DNA of 6,859 nt from Methanobacteriota archaeon. Lineage in GTDB: Archaea > Thermoplasmatota > Poseidoniia > Poseidoniales > Poseidoniaceae. The stretch lies in the NCBI GenBank assembly GCA_002723635.1, contig PBMM01000004.1, positions 10,517 to 17,375 of the forward strand, in the 5' to 3' direction. The translations under genes and the position numbers were made by a program. Of this stretch, positions 1 to 6,859 are shown in pieces; position 1 is the first letter of the stretch; each line of letters opens with the position of its first letter. The notes beneath the pieces are model-generated. The model had not been told where the DNA came from and made no database searches. It saw nothing but the letters and a program-made list of their open reading frames with translations.

Positions 1-159
1 TGCGCGGACGAATCGAAGTCGATGTCCATCCTGATGGTCACCCACGATCCAGACTTGGCTTCCAAGGCCGACCGCATGCTTCTCTTGCGCGACGGTCAGA
101 CGGTGGCTTCCGACATTCGGAGCGCTTGGGGACTTGACGAAGAAGGTGAGGAAGAATGA
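1..159 (+). CDS. ABC transporter ATP-binding protein, C-terminal fragment (ATPase 1)
   Basis: Only the last 52 residues are inside the window; the gene is cut by the left edge. The visible part holds the strand leading to the switch histidine (ILMVTHDPDLA, H-loop at about residue 15 of the fragment). The typical family ending follows: ADRMLLLRDGQ, which corresponds to the 'aDRii.l.dG.i' strand after the H-loop. The protein then stops soon after, with an acidic tail (DEEGEEE) and no extra domain. This is the pattern of LolD/MacB-type ATPases that energise FtsX-family permeases. The stop codon TGA (157-159) overlaps the ATG of the permease gene (156-158), so the two are probably translationally coupled. 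The Walker motifs are outside the window and cannot be checked. The family call is secure; the substrate is unknown. Confidence 0.88.
   Translation, partial: CADESKSMSILMVTHDPDLASKADRMLLLRDGQTVASDIRSAWGLDEEGEEE
145..151 (+). promoter_or_regulatory. Ribosome binding site of the permease gene
   Basis: GGTGAGG lies four bases before the ATG at 156 and inside the end of the ATPase 1 gene. It supports 156 as the start over the in-frame ATG at 174, and supports coupled translation through the ATGA overlap. Confidence 0.6.
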
Positions 160-3100
160 GCGAAGAAGGACGCATGGCCCGCATGAGGGCGCGTTTGTCC
201 TCTTTGCAGGACGCCCCAAACGCCCTTCGCTTGGCCACCCAATCAGCATGGCGCGGTCGCGAGCGTGGGCTCGCGGTCGTGGCGGGCGTGTTCCTCGCCA
301 GTTTGGTCATCACCACCGTGCTCTCCTACGGCGTTGGGCTGTCGCAAATTTTCTTCCAAGAATCACTCGAAAGCGAGGTCTACGATGCCAAGGTGGAATT
401 CCGTCGTGCGCCCGCCGAGGGCGCATCCGGTTGGACGAACGACACAGCCGAGTTGCAGTCCGTCTGCACCGAATTACTCGACGGTTTCATCGAATTTGAG
501 GACTGCATGGTGGTCCTTGGGCGGCAAGGTTTGCACACCACCTCGTTCTTTTCTGAGGAATTCGCCTATGCCCAGCCTCTGGAGATCACCAGCGTGGTTG
601 ATGATACGAACCTCAATTGGACCTCAGACGTGTTCGATTATCCAGAATTGGCCGATGCTGGTCCACCAAGTTCAACGGTCCGCGCCGTACGTTTCATCGA
701 CGACAGTGGCTTTGACGGTGTCTTTGCCGATCGCATCAAAGACACCGTGATCACCGGTTTGGGCGAATGGCCCAACGCCACCACGGCCGTTCAACAACGC
801 AGCGTGATGCTGCCCGCCAGCGTTGCTTCTGACGCTAGGGCGGAAGTGGGTGACGTGCTCGAATCGCTGACGTTCGCCATGGTCGTGGACCGGAACCTTG
901 CCGTGGAAGGAGGGATTTCCGAATCGGACTGTGAAGGCGGGGACATCAAGGCCAGCGAGAACGGCATGGTCTACTGCCGCATGTTGGTGACCGTCAGCAA
1001 CCTCACGGTGGCCGGCGTCTACGAGGAAGCCCCATTGGCGAACCCCACCATCCCCGCCAATGCCCTCGTCGTGCACCTTGACGTTCTCGACGAGGCACAG
1101 CAGAAGACGCTGATGGACAACGATCACGTCTATCTCGCGGTGGCCATCGATCGTGCAGCGTTGCCCACCTCGTCCACCGCGGACGCGGCCGAATGGCTTG
1201 ACGACGTGCAACGCCGCGTCGGACAAGGAAATTACACGGATGCAGGCATTTCCTTGGTGTACATCGACATCATTGGAGGGACCATCAGCTTCCTGAACAT
1301 CTTCCTGGGCCTCATCCAGACCTTCGATTACATCATCATGGTCCCCATCGTCATCCTCTCCCTGTCCGTGCTGGTGTACGGTCTCGTGCTTTCTTTGGAG
1401 CAACGGCGGCGCGAAATTTCGATCCATCGGGTCATCGGTGCCGATGCTGATCGGCTCCAACGGATGGTCCTGATCGAACTCGGCGTTATGTCACTCGTGG
1501 CGTGGTTGGCGGGCTATGTGTTGGCCTTAGCCGCTGTGCCCGGAGTCTTGTCTGCGGTCGGATTCATGGCCTTCGAGCCGTCCGGCGTAAACGTCAATCC
1601 CGTGCTTGGTTTTGCTTCGACGCTCATCACCGCTTTGGCCACCATTGGTTTGGCGCTCCTGTTTGGACGAAGCCGTTCTCGCCGCTTCCTTGAACTGGAA
1701 ATCGAGGAAGGAGTCCGCCGAACCAGCGAAGCGGCGAAGCCCAAAACGTGGCTTCACGCCTTGTGCTTTGGCGTCGGTGGCATTGGGACCCTCGACACGT
1801 GGTTGGAACTCCAGACCAGCGGAGACGGCCTCTATTCGAACTTCTTCCTCGAAGGGTTGCTGGGCATTTTCGGCCCCTTCCTACTGTGGATTGGCGGGGC
1901 CCTTTTGCTCGGACGGCTCGGAGCCCTCGGACCACAACTCATGCAGCTCTTGCTTGGTCGAACCCCGTTGCTCAAGGACGTGCGCCGCGGGCTGAAGGGT
2001 TCGGGTTCCTCCGAATCCGTGAACCGTCTTGCGGTCATCATGCTCCTGACGCTGTCCATTGTCACCCTTGCCGCGGTACAAGGTTACACGGGCACCCTCG
2101 TCGATGAGCGCACAGCGGACGCACAGGTCGGGGGTGACCTGCAGGTCAGTTTCGAATCGCCAGTCAACATGAGCACCGCCCTCGAGGTGCTTCGCGACAT
2201 TGGCGGTCAAGATCTTGAGGTCTCGGCAACGACGACGCCAAGTCTCTTCCTACGCACAAGTGAAGGCGATGCATATCAGACCTGGGTGGTCATGAACGGT
2301 TCGGATGACGTGCTCCGATGGAGCGAGCAATCCCTGCCGGGCGACGACGTGGGCACCGGCCTGGGCATGTTGGCCAACGGGACCTTTTCAGTTGGCGAGG
2401 ACGCCGCTTTCTCGCTGGACCTGTGGGGCAGCGGACGTGACGGACGTTCGGACCGTGGCGACGACCTTCTCGGAGCCGGTGACGACCGTTCGGAAATTCG
2501 GCGGTTCACCTGGGAAAAGGTGGATGTCACCCTGAACAACGACAGCGACGCTGAACAGCCGGACCCTCAGGACTTGCTTGCCGTCTACAGAGAGATCCTT
2601 GCGTTGGACCTTTCAGGCGTGGATTTGGCAGGAAGCGACCTCGCTGAGCGCGATTTCAGCCTAACAGATCTCTCCGGCGCGAATCTTTCCAGCGCGGACC
2701 TTTCGGGTGCGAACCTTTCGGGTGCGCTCATGGTGGGAACCGACCTCTCTGGGGCGGATTTGACTGGAGCGGATTTGACCGGTGCCGTGTGGGCGCCTGT
2801 CCTTTTCTTCGGTCAATCTGCACCCGGATTTACCGGTGCCAACCTCTCGAATGCTGACCTGACCGGCCTCTTTGGCCTTGATCTGACCGGCATGGACCTC
2901 AACACCACGGCAGACCTGAATGGCGCGACGTGCCCGAACGGAATTCCTGCCGACGAGACAGGTTGTGCTGCTGGGTTGAGCCAGATGCCACCGCCTGCCT
3001 TGGCGCCCTTTTTCATCACGCCTGGAGCGGTGAACATTACCGTCACGCCGTATGACCTCGACTTGCGCTACGTCGGTACGCACGAGTTCATCCCCGGCGT

Positions 3101-3782
3101 ACCGTCAGCCACCTTGTCGTCCTCGATCATCATCGGAGAGGGCAGTTGGCGTGGCTTCATCGGCAACGAGGCCGCCGACAACCATACGGCGACCACCTGG
3201 ACTTTCGCCTTGCCCGACGTGGTCGATGACGACCTGACCGGCCTGCGTGCCAGCATCGAAGCCGATTCACGCGTAGGAAGTGCTTCGGATTGGGAAACGG
3301 CCCACGAAGCCGTGGAACGAAACGGTGGACTGATTTTCGGAACACAAGGCCTGCTGTCGTTGCAATTCGTGGTTGCGAGTCTCGCGGCCGTGGCCTCGTC
3401 CTTCGTGTTCCTTTCGTTGGTCTTGACGCAACGCCAGAAGGAACTCGCCATCCTCCAAGCGATCGGTGCGGCGCCAGGACAAATCATCCGCTTGGTGCTG
3501 TTTGAAATCCTCTCCATCGTGCTGATGTCGATGGTCCTGGGTGTCGCACTCGGCATCGGTTTGGCGCTGTCCTTCAACGGGTTCTTCGAGGTGTTTGGTT
3601 TCATCTTCCAAATTTTCCAAAGCGATGGGAACACGCTCACCATCACCCGGAACTTGGTCTATCCATGGGCTTCCTTGGCCTTGGTGTCCGCCTCTGTCTT
3701 TGGCGCGGTCGTCTTGGCCCTGCTGATCACCACGCGGCGTACGCTGGCCGCAGACCTTGCCAGCGTCCTGAAGGGGGAGTGA
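156..3782 (+). CDS. Double-module FtsX/MacB-type ABC transporter permease with a pentapeptide-repeat insertion
   Basis: A 1208-residue membrane protein, the transmembrane subunit of an ABC system. By eye the helices are at about 39-60, 391-414, 438-461, 483-504, a weak one near 531-549, 565-586, 624-645, 1066-1090, 1113-1138 and 1170-1193. The hallmark FtsX segment occurs twice: EQRRREISIHRVIGAD (about 415-430) and TQRQKELAILQAIGAA (about 1091-1106), each followed by a membrane helix. The protein is therefore a tandem fusion of two FtsX modules. Two large domains should lie outside the membrane, about 61-390 and 646-1065. The first contains cysteines at 104, 117, 259 and 274. The second contains a pentapeptide-repeat run (817-923) closed by cysteines 926 and 937. 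All fifteen N-X-S/T sites fall in these two domains. ATPase genes flank it on both sides, by a 4-base overlap upstream and a 2-base gap downstream. Family members release lipoproteins, export peptides or transmit mechanical force; the specific substrate is not evident. It is longer than a single-module MacB or FtsX protein. Confidence 0.93.
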   Translation: MSEEGRMARMRARLSSLQDAPNALRLATQSAWRGRERGLAVVAGVFLASLVITTVLSYGVGLSQIFFQESLESEVYDAKVEFRRAPAEGASGWTNDTAELQSVCTELLDGFIEFEDCMVVLGRQGLHTTSFFSEEFAYAQPLEITSVVDDTNLNWTSDVFDYPELADAGPPSSTVRAVRFIDDSGFDGVFADRIKDTVITGLGEWPNATTAVQQRSVMLPASVASDARAEVGDVLESLTFAMVVDRNLAVEGGISESDCEGGDIKASENGMVYCRMLVTVSNLTVAGVYEEAPLANPTIPANALVVHLDVLDEAQQKTLMDNDHVYLAVAIDRAALPTSSTADAAEWLDDVQRRVGQGNYTDAGISLVYIDIIGGTISFLNIFLGLIQTFDYIIMVPIVILSLSVLVYGLVLSLEQRRREISIHRVIGADADRLQRMVLIELGVMSLVAWLAGYVLALAAVPGVLSAVGFMAFEPSGVNVNPVLGFASTLITALATIGLALLFGRSRSRRFLELEIEEGVRRTSEAAKPKTWLHALCFGVGGIGTLDTWLELQTSGDGLYSNFFLEGLLGIFGPFLLWIGGALLLGRLGALGPQLMQLLLGRTPLLKDVRRGLKGSGSSESVNRLAVIMLLTLSIVTLAAVQGYTGTLVDERTADAQVGGDLQVSFESPVNMSTALEVLRDIGGQDLEVSATTTPSLFLRTSEGDAYQTWVVMNGSDDVLRWSEQSLPGDDVGTGLGMLANGTFSVGEDAAFSLDLWGSGRDGRSDRGDDLLGAGDDRSEIRRFTWEKVDVTLNNDSDAEQPDPQDLLAVYREILALDLSGVDLAGSDLAERDFSLTDLSGANLSSADLSGANLSGALMVGTDLSGADLTGADLTGAVWAPVLFFGQSAPGFTGANLSNADLTGLFGLDLTGMDLNTTADLNGATCPNGIPADETGCAAGLSQMPPPALAPFFITPGAVNITVTPYDLDLRYVGTHEFIPGVPSATLSSSIIIGEGSWRGFIGNEAADNHTATTWTFALPDVVDDDLTGLRASIEADSRVGSASDWETAHEAVERNGGLIFGTQGLLSLQFVVASLAAVASSFVFLSLVLTQRQKELAILQAIGAAPGQIIRLVLFEILSIVLMSMVLGVALGIGLALSFNGFFEVFGFIFQIFQSDGNTLTITRNLVYPWASLALVSASVFGAVVLALLITTRRTLAADLASVLKGE
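2604..2924 (+). repeat. Pentapeptide repeats (15-base period) within the permease gene
   Basis: Residues 817-881 of the permease read as thirteen consecutive five-residue units of A(D/N)LxG type: LDLSG, VDLAG, SDLAE, RDFSL, TDLSG, ANLSS, ADLSG, ANLSG, ALMVG, TDLSG, ADLTG, ADLTG, AVWAP. An interruption of 13 residues follows, then further units at 895-923 (ANLSN, ADLTG, LDLTG, MDLNT, ADLNG). The DNA repeats too: the 14-mer acctttcgggtgcg occurs at 2698 and again at 2713, and gcggatttgac occurs at 2754 and 2769, both with exact 15-base spacing. Such repeats fold into a right-handed quadrilateral beta helix in the known family. The position in the predicted extracytoplasmic domain is inferred from the helices around it. 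Confidence 0.92.
3773..3779 (+). promoter_or_regulatory. Ribosome binding site of ATPase 2
   Basis: GGGGGAG lies five bases before the ATG at 3785, inside the last codons of the permease gene. The reading frame is open further upstream, to about 3665, so this site is what fixes the start at 3785. The upstream extension would only be a shadow of the permease. Confidence 0.65.
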
Positions 3783-3784
3783 AG

Positions 3785-4780
<996 letters not shown>

Positions 4781-4782
4781 AC

Positions 4783-5184
4783 ATGGAGGTGCTCGTCCTC
4801 GGCCGTACCCTTGTGGCTTTGGCGCTTGGTGGAGCCTTCCTCTGGATTGGCGTCCAGCACTTCGTCGATCCGGTCTGGTTCGAGCCTATTGTCCCGAACG
4901 TGTTGGGAGCACCTCGGTTTTGGGTCTTGGCGAGTGGCGTTGCGGAAGTGGCGGTCGGTCTTGCGCTGATCATTCCAGCTACCCGAGCGTACGGCGGATT
5001 TGCATGCGCCGTGCTGCTTGTCGTGTTGTACTGGGCGAACCTGTACATGTGGGTCGAGAACGTTCCTTTGGACGGGAAGACCTACGCCAATTTCTGGCAT
5101 GTGGTCCGCTTGTTGATTCAATTGGCCGCCATCGCAGCGTCCCTCTTTGTTGCCGGTGAACTCAGAACGGAACCAAACGGCTGA
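4783..5184 (+). CDS. DoxX-like small integral membrane protein
   Basis: A 133-residue protein with four predicted membrane helices at about 5-23, 46-64, 72-88 and 106-125. The first helix runs into GVQHFVDPVWFEPIVP (23-38), followed by SGVAEVAVGLALIIPATR (51-68). Together these match the DoxX/DoxX-like family pattern 'G..HF..P..F..ivP' then 'sG..Ei..Gl.l..p.tR'. Members are four-helix membrane proteins; some are linked to quinone-dependent redox reactions or redox-stress complexes, but no catalytic residue is evident here. The gene starts two bases after the ATPase 2 stop, so it is almost certainly co-transcribed with the transporter. An alternative GTG start at 4777 would add two residues. 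The fold family is fairly sure; the function is unknown. Confidence 0.82.
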   Translation: MEVLVLGRTLVALALGGAFLWIGVQHFVDPVWFEPIVPNVLGAPRFWVLASGVAEVAVGLALIIPATRAYGGFACAVLLVVLYWANLYMWVENVPLDGKTYANFWHVVRLLIQLAAIAASLFVAGELRTEPNG

Positions 5185-5221
5185 CGACAGCCCTCATCAA
5201 GGGGCTGCTTGTGCTCACTGC

Positions 5222-5524
5222 ATGCGCTGGGTCATCTGGCTCGGATGGGTGGAAGGCCTGTCTGCCATTTTGCTGATGTGCATCGCAACCCCGGTGAAGT
5301 ACCTCATGGACGCGCCGCACATGGTCGAGGTCCTTGGCCCCATCCACGGCGTCCTGTTCATGCTCTACGTGTTCGCGTTGATGCTTGGTGTGGGGCGATG
5401 GTGGGACTGGCGCTGCGTTCCGGCGGGTTTCATCGCGGCCTCGGTTCCCGGTGGCGCGTGGTGGTTTGACCGGCGCCTTGAGCAGGGCCTTTTCGCCCTC
5501 GAAACAGACGTCATGCCGTCTTGA
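5222..5524 (+). CDS. DUF3817-family small membrane protein
   Basis: A 100-residue protein with three predicted helices (about 5-23, 39-58 and 64-82). It shows the conserved landmarks of the DUF3817 (YdzA-like) family: an early EG in the first helix (11-12), ATPVKY (22-27, family 'mPlKY'), GPIHGVLF (39-46) and WFDRRL near the end (81-86). No biochemical role is established for this family. The start is uncertain. ATG 5222 gives the usual family length and places the first helix at the N-terminus, but no good ribosome site precedes it. In-frame GTG 5156 or TTG 5147 would extend it into the DoxX-like gene. It lies 37 bases after that gene and probably belongs to the same transcript. Its last 14 bases overlap the cupin gene on the other strand. 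Confidence 0.8.
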   Translation: MRWVIWLGWVEGLSAILLMCIATPVKYLMDAPHMVEVLGPIHGVLFMLYVFALMLGVGRWWDWRCVPAGFIAASVPGGAWWFDRRLEQGLFALETDVMPS

Positions 5525-5873
5525 CGCCCTCGGGCCACAGCACGAGGATCAGCGTTTTTCCGCGCGTCTTGGGCGTGTGGGTTGTTTCACGGTTCATCCA
5601 TACGATGGAACCCGCAGGATAGGTACCATCCTCGTCCCACACTTCGCCCTCAAGGACGAGGTAAAACTCGCCCCCGGGGTGGCTGTGGGGCATGAAGGCG
5701 TCCACGGTGACATCGCTGTCGGCGTCGTAGAGCACGAGCGACGTGGCGTCCTCGCGCTTGAGTTTGCCAAGGCGCACGCCAGTGCCGAAGTCCCTCCAGC
5801 GGATGTTGGCTTCCAGCCAGTCCCGGTCGATGGAGAGACCAAGCCAATCGGCCATGGGGTGGGTGAAGACCAT
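5511..5873 (-). CDS. Single-domain cupin, ChrR-cupin-like
   Basis: A 120-residue cytoplasmic protein. Cupin motif 1 is seen as H-S-H-P-G-G-E (63-69), with a downstream glycine at 76 (LEGEV). Motif 2 follows as TYPAGSIV (84-91) with H99. The likely metal ligands are H63, H65, E69 and H99, all present. The sequence W-x-D-F-G-T-G-V-R-x-G-K-L (26-38), the HPGGE motif and the ending with P-x-T-x-x-G resemble the ChrR-type cupin group, whose members sense or process small molecules using a bound metal. The substrate is not predictable. The ATG at 5873 is chosen because the open frame upstream, to about 5978, reads as arginine/histidine-rich, non-family sequence. The gene converges on the DUF3817 gene and diverges from the gene at 5950. 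Confidence 0.85.
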   Translation of the reverse strand: MVFTHPMADWLGLSIDRDWLEANIRWRDFGTGVRLGKLKREDATSLVLYDADSDVTVDAFMPHSHPGGEFYLVLEGEVWDEDGTYPAGSIVWMNRETTHTPKTRGKTLILVLWPEGVKTA

Positions 5874-5949
5874 GGCCAACCCATGCAGAACCCCGACATC
5901 AGCCCTTCGCCTACCGCGTCCTTGATGACCGGGCCGTCGATGGTGGGGT
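5874..5949. other. Short divergent spacer between the cupin and the membrane-protein gene
   Basis: These 76 bases must hold the 5' signals of both divergent genes unless transcripts are leaderless or starts lie elsewhere. It is GC-rich and I see no convincing TATA box, -10/-35 pair or inverted-repeat operator. On the plus strand, GGTGGGG at 5942-5948 could serve as a ribosome site for GTG 5950. Confidence 0.3.
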
Positions 5950-6759
5950 GTGGCCACCCCCATCACCACGCCTTCCATCCCTCCCGAGGGGCCTTGGGAC
6001 GCCTATGTATTGGTGATCATCTGGCTACCGCTTCTGTTCCGTTTGTTGCTTCTTGCCCGTCCGGCGCGTCAAGCGGTCGCCAAGGTCGCGCCACATGCAG
6101 GATGGGCCCTGAAACAACTTCGGGATTTGCCCGTGAAAGGCCTCCGTTTGCTGATTTTCAACGAGACGTTGGCGCTTCTCGCTCCACCCACCATCGTGCT
6201 TCTGTACCGGCAATTGGCCGACCCCATCGGTTGGCGCACGTGGGACGAGGTCAGCCTGATTGGCGGGGCGGTCCTGATGTTTCTCACCTTGGTCTGGTTG
6301 GTGCTGGACTTGATGCGCATTGGCCGCACGCGGAGGATGATGCTGGCGGTCATCAAACAGGACGTGGACCGCCTGCGAAAGGTGGCCGACGTCGGCTTGG
6401 GTGCTCGACGCTGGCTTCGCCGCTTTGCACGTGAGAAGGACGCAGAGCCAGAAGAAGAGCAGAGCACACGCGGAAAAGTGTGGAGCATCGCCAAGAAGGC
6501 CGGTGGAATCGCGCTGCTCTCCCGCAAGTTCACACCGCAGGGCTTGGCTGCCGCCGTGGCCTGGAGCGCGGCAGAAGAAGCGGCCCGAAGAGGCGCAGCC
6601 CACCTTTCAGAACGGCTTGACGCCCACATCGAGGCCAGCGTGGAGGTCATCATTCGAAGGAACGTCTGGACGAGTTTCGTCATCCTTGGTCGTGACATGG
6701 TCATGGGCCTGTTCCCACTCGCCATCCTCGCTTTGATGCCCCTCATCTTCGGCAGCTGA
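5950..6759 (+). CDS. Hypothetical four-helix membrane protein with charged central region
   Basis: I do not recognise this 269-residue protein. Hydrophobic helices are predicted at about 18-36, 67-86, 103-122 and 250-267. Between the third and fourth lies a long, strongly charged stretch (about 123-240), with many arginines, an acidic cluster DAEPEEE (164-170), and an alanine-rich helical run A-A-A-V-A-W-S-A-A-E-E-A-A-R-R (200-214). This region is probably cytoplasmic, by the positive-inside rule. The start is a GTG at 5950; an in-frame stop at 5926-5928 leaves no other upstream start, and GGTGGGG just precedes it. The composition and codon style match the neighbours. It is followed 16 bases later by the first possible start of the phosphatase gene, so the two may be co-transcribed. 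That the gene is real is likely; the function is unknown. Confidence 0.72.
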   Translation: MATPITTPSIPPEGPWDAYVLVIIWLPLLFRLLLLARPARQAVAKVAPHAGWALKQLRDLPVKGLRLLIFNETLALLAPPTIVLLYRQLADPIGWRTWDEVSLIGGAVLMFLTLVWLVLDLMRIGRTRRMMLAVIKQDVDRLRKVADVGLGARRWLRRFAREKDAEPEEEQSTRGKVWSIAKKAGGIALLSRKFTPQGLAAAVAWSAAEEAARRGAAHLSERLDAHIEASVEVIIRRNVWTSFVILGRDMVMGLFPLAILALMPLIFGS

Positions 6760-6775
6760 GGTCGTGGGAAGCCTC

Positions 6776-6859
6776 ATGGTCGACCGCGCGGTGGTCCACA
6801 TGAGTCCCATGGCCTTGCTCATCCTCATGCGTCACGGGCAGTCGATGTGGAACGCGGCC
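6776..6859 (+). CDS. Histidine phosphatase superfamily, probably 2,3-bisphosphoglycerate-dependent phosphoglycerate mutase (N-terminal fragment)
   Basis: The frame is cut by the right edge. The last residues read LLILMRHGQSMWN, the phosphohistidine motif of this superfamily: the RHG histidine takes the phosphoryl group, and RHGxSxWN is the form typical of cofactor-dependent phosphoglycerate mutase (GpmA, 3-phosphoglycerate to 2-phosphoglycerate in glycolysis). Other histidine phosphatases share the motif, so the exact enzyme cannot be settled from 28 residues. Three in-frame ATG starts are possible, at 6776, 6800 and 6809. The family usually has only a few residues before the strand leading to RHG, which favours 6800 or 6809. 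GGTGGT at 6790-6795 would suit 6800, and GAGG at 6758-6761 is rather far from 6776. Confidence 0.75.
   Translation, partial: MVDRAVVHMSPMALLILMRHGQSMWNAA

Noticed and set aside
672..1460. Long open frame on the minus strand (262 codons)
   Set aside because: It lies wholly antisense to the first ectodomain and early FtsX module of the permease, and its translation is rich in H, D, V and G with no family motif. It is a shadow of GC-rich codon usage.
2604..2924. Regular short repeats as a possible CRISPR array
   Set aside because: The period is 15 bases with no unique spacers, and it translates in frame into pentapeptide units; it is coding repeat, not CRISPR.
3068..3646. Minus-strand open frame of 192 codons
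   Set aside because: It is antisense to the second FtsX module, whose motif EL-AIL-AIGA is clearly real on the plus strand; the antisense product has no recognisable pattern.
3665..3784. N-terminal extension of ATPase 2 upstream of 3785
   Set aside because: The frame is open, but it overlaps the last permease helix and encodes non-family residues; the strong ribosome site directly before ATG 3785 fixes the start.
5484..5499. Hairpin AGGGC/GCCCT with a T-rich loop as a terminator
   Set aside because: The stem is only five base pairs, it lies inside the DUF3817 coding sequence, and no T-tract follows on either side.
5385..6434. Plus-strand open frame of 349 codons
   Set aside because: It spans the antisense of the cupin and an alternative frame of the membrane protein. 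The cupin motifs on the minus strand and the hydrophobic helices of the 5950 frame are convincing, while this product shows no domain.

Overview
The window is a GC-rich stretch of tightly packed protein-coding DNA. Most of it is one plus-strand operon for an unusual FtsX/MacB-type ABC transport system, followed by small membrane-protein genes, one gene on the minus strand, and two more plus-strand genes. There are no RNA genes, mobile elements or CRISPR arrays that I can see. The style suggests a marine archaeon of the Thermoplasmatota (Marine Group II / Poseidoniales type). The signs are GGTGAGG-like ribosome sites, stop/start overlaps, acidic exported domains rich in N-X-S/T sites, and a CPxC zinc ribbon added to an otherwise ordinary enzyme. 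This taxonomic guess is inference, and a bacterium is not excluded.

Layout. Positions 1-159 are the C-terminal end of a first ABC ATPase. It overlaps by four bases the start of a 1208-residue permease (156-3782). The permease carries two FtsX-type membrane modules and two large extracytoplasmic domains, the second of which contains a pentapeptide-repeat stretch (2604-2924). A second, complete ABC ATPase follows after two bases (3785-4780). It has all the nucleotide-binding motifs plus a C-terminal extension that looks like an AbrB-like beta domain followed by a four-cysteine zinc ribbon. The next genes are a DoxX-like four-helix membrane protein (4783-5184) and a DUF3817-type three-helix membrane protein (about 5222-5524), both probably in the same transcript.

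A small single-domain cupin lies on the minus strand (5511-5873) and overlaps the DUF3817 gene tail to tail. Divergent from it is an unrecognised four-helix membrane protein (5950-6759). The window ends inside the N-terminus of a histidine phosphatase, most likely a 2,3-bisphosphoglycerate-dependent phosphoglycerate mutase.

How they may work together. The two ATPases and the one double permease could form a complete, asymmetric ABC complex, one ATPase per FtsX half, working on the outer face of the membrane (lipoprotein or peptide release, or mechanotransmission). The most unusual parts are the beta-helical pentapeptide element in the exposed domain and the AbrB-like/zinc-ribbon tail on the second ATPase. 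The substrate cannot be told from the sequence.
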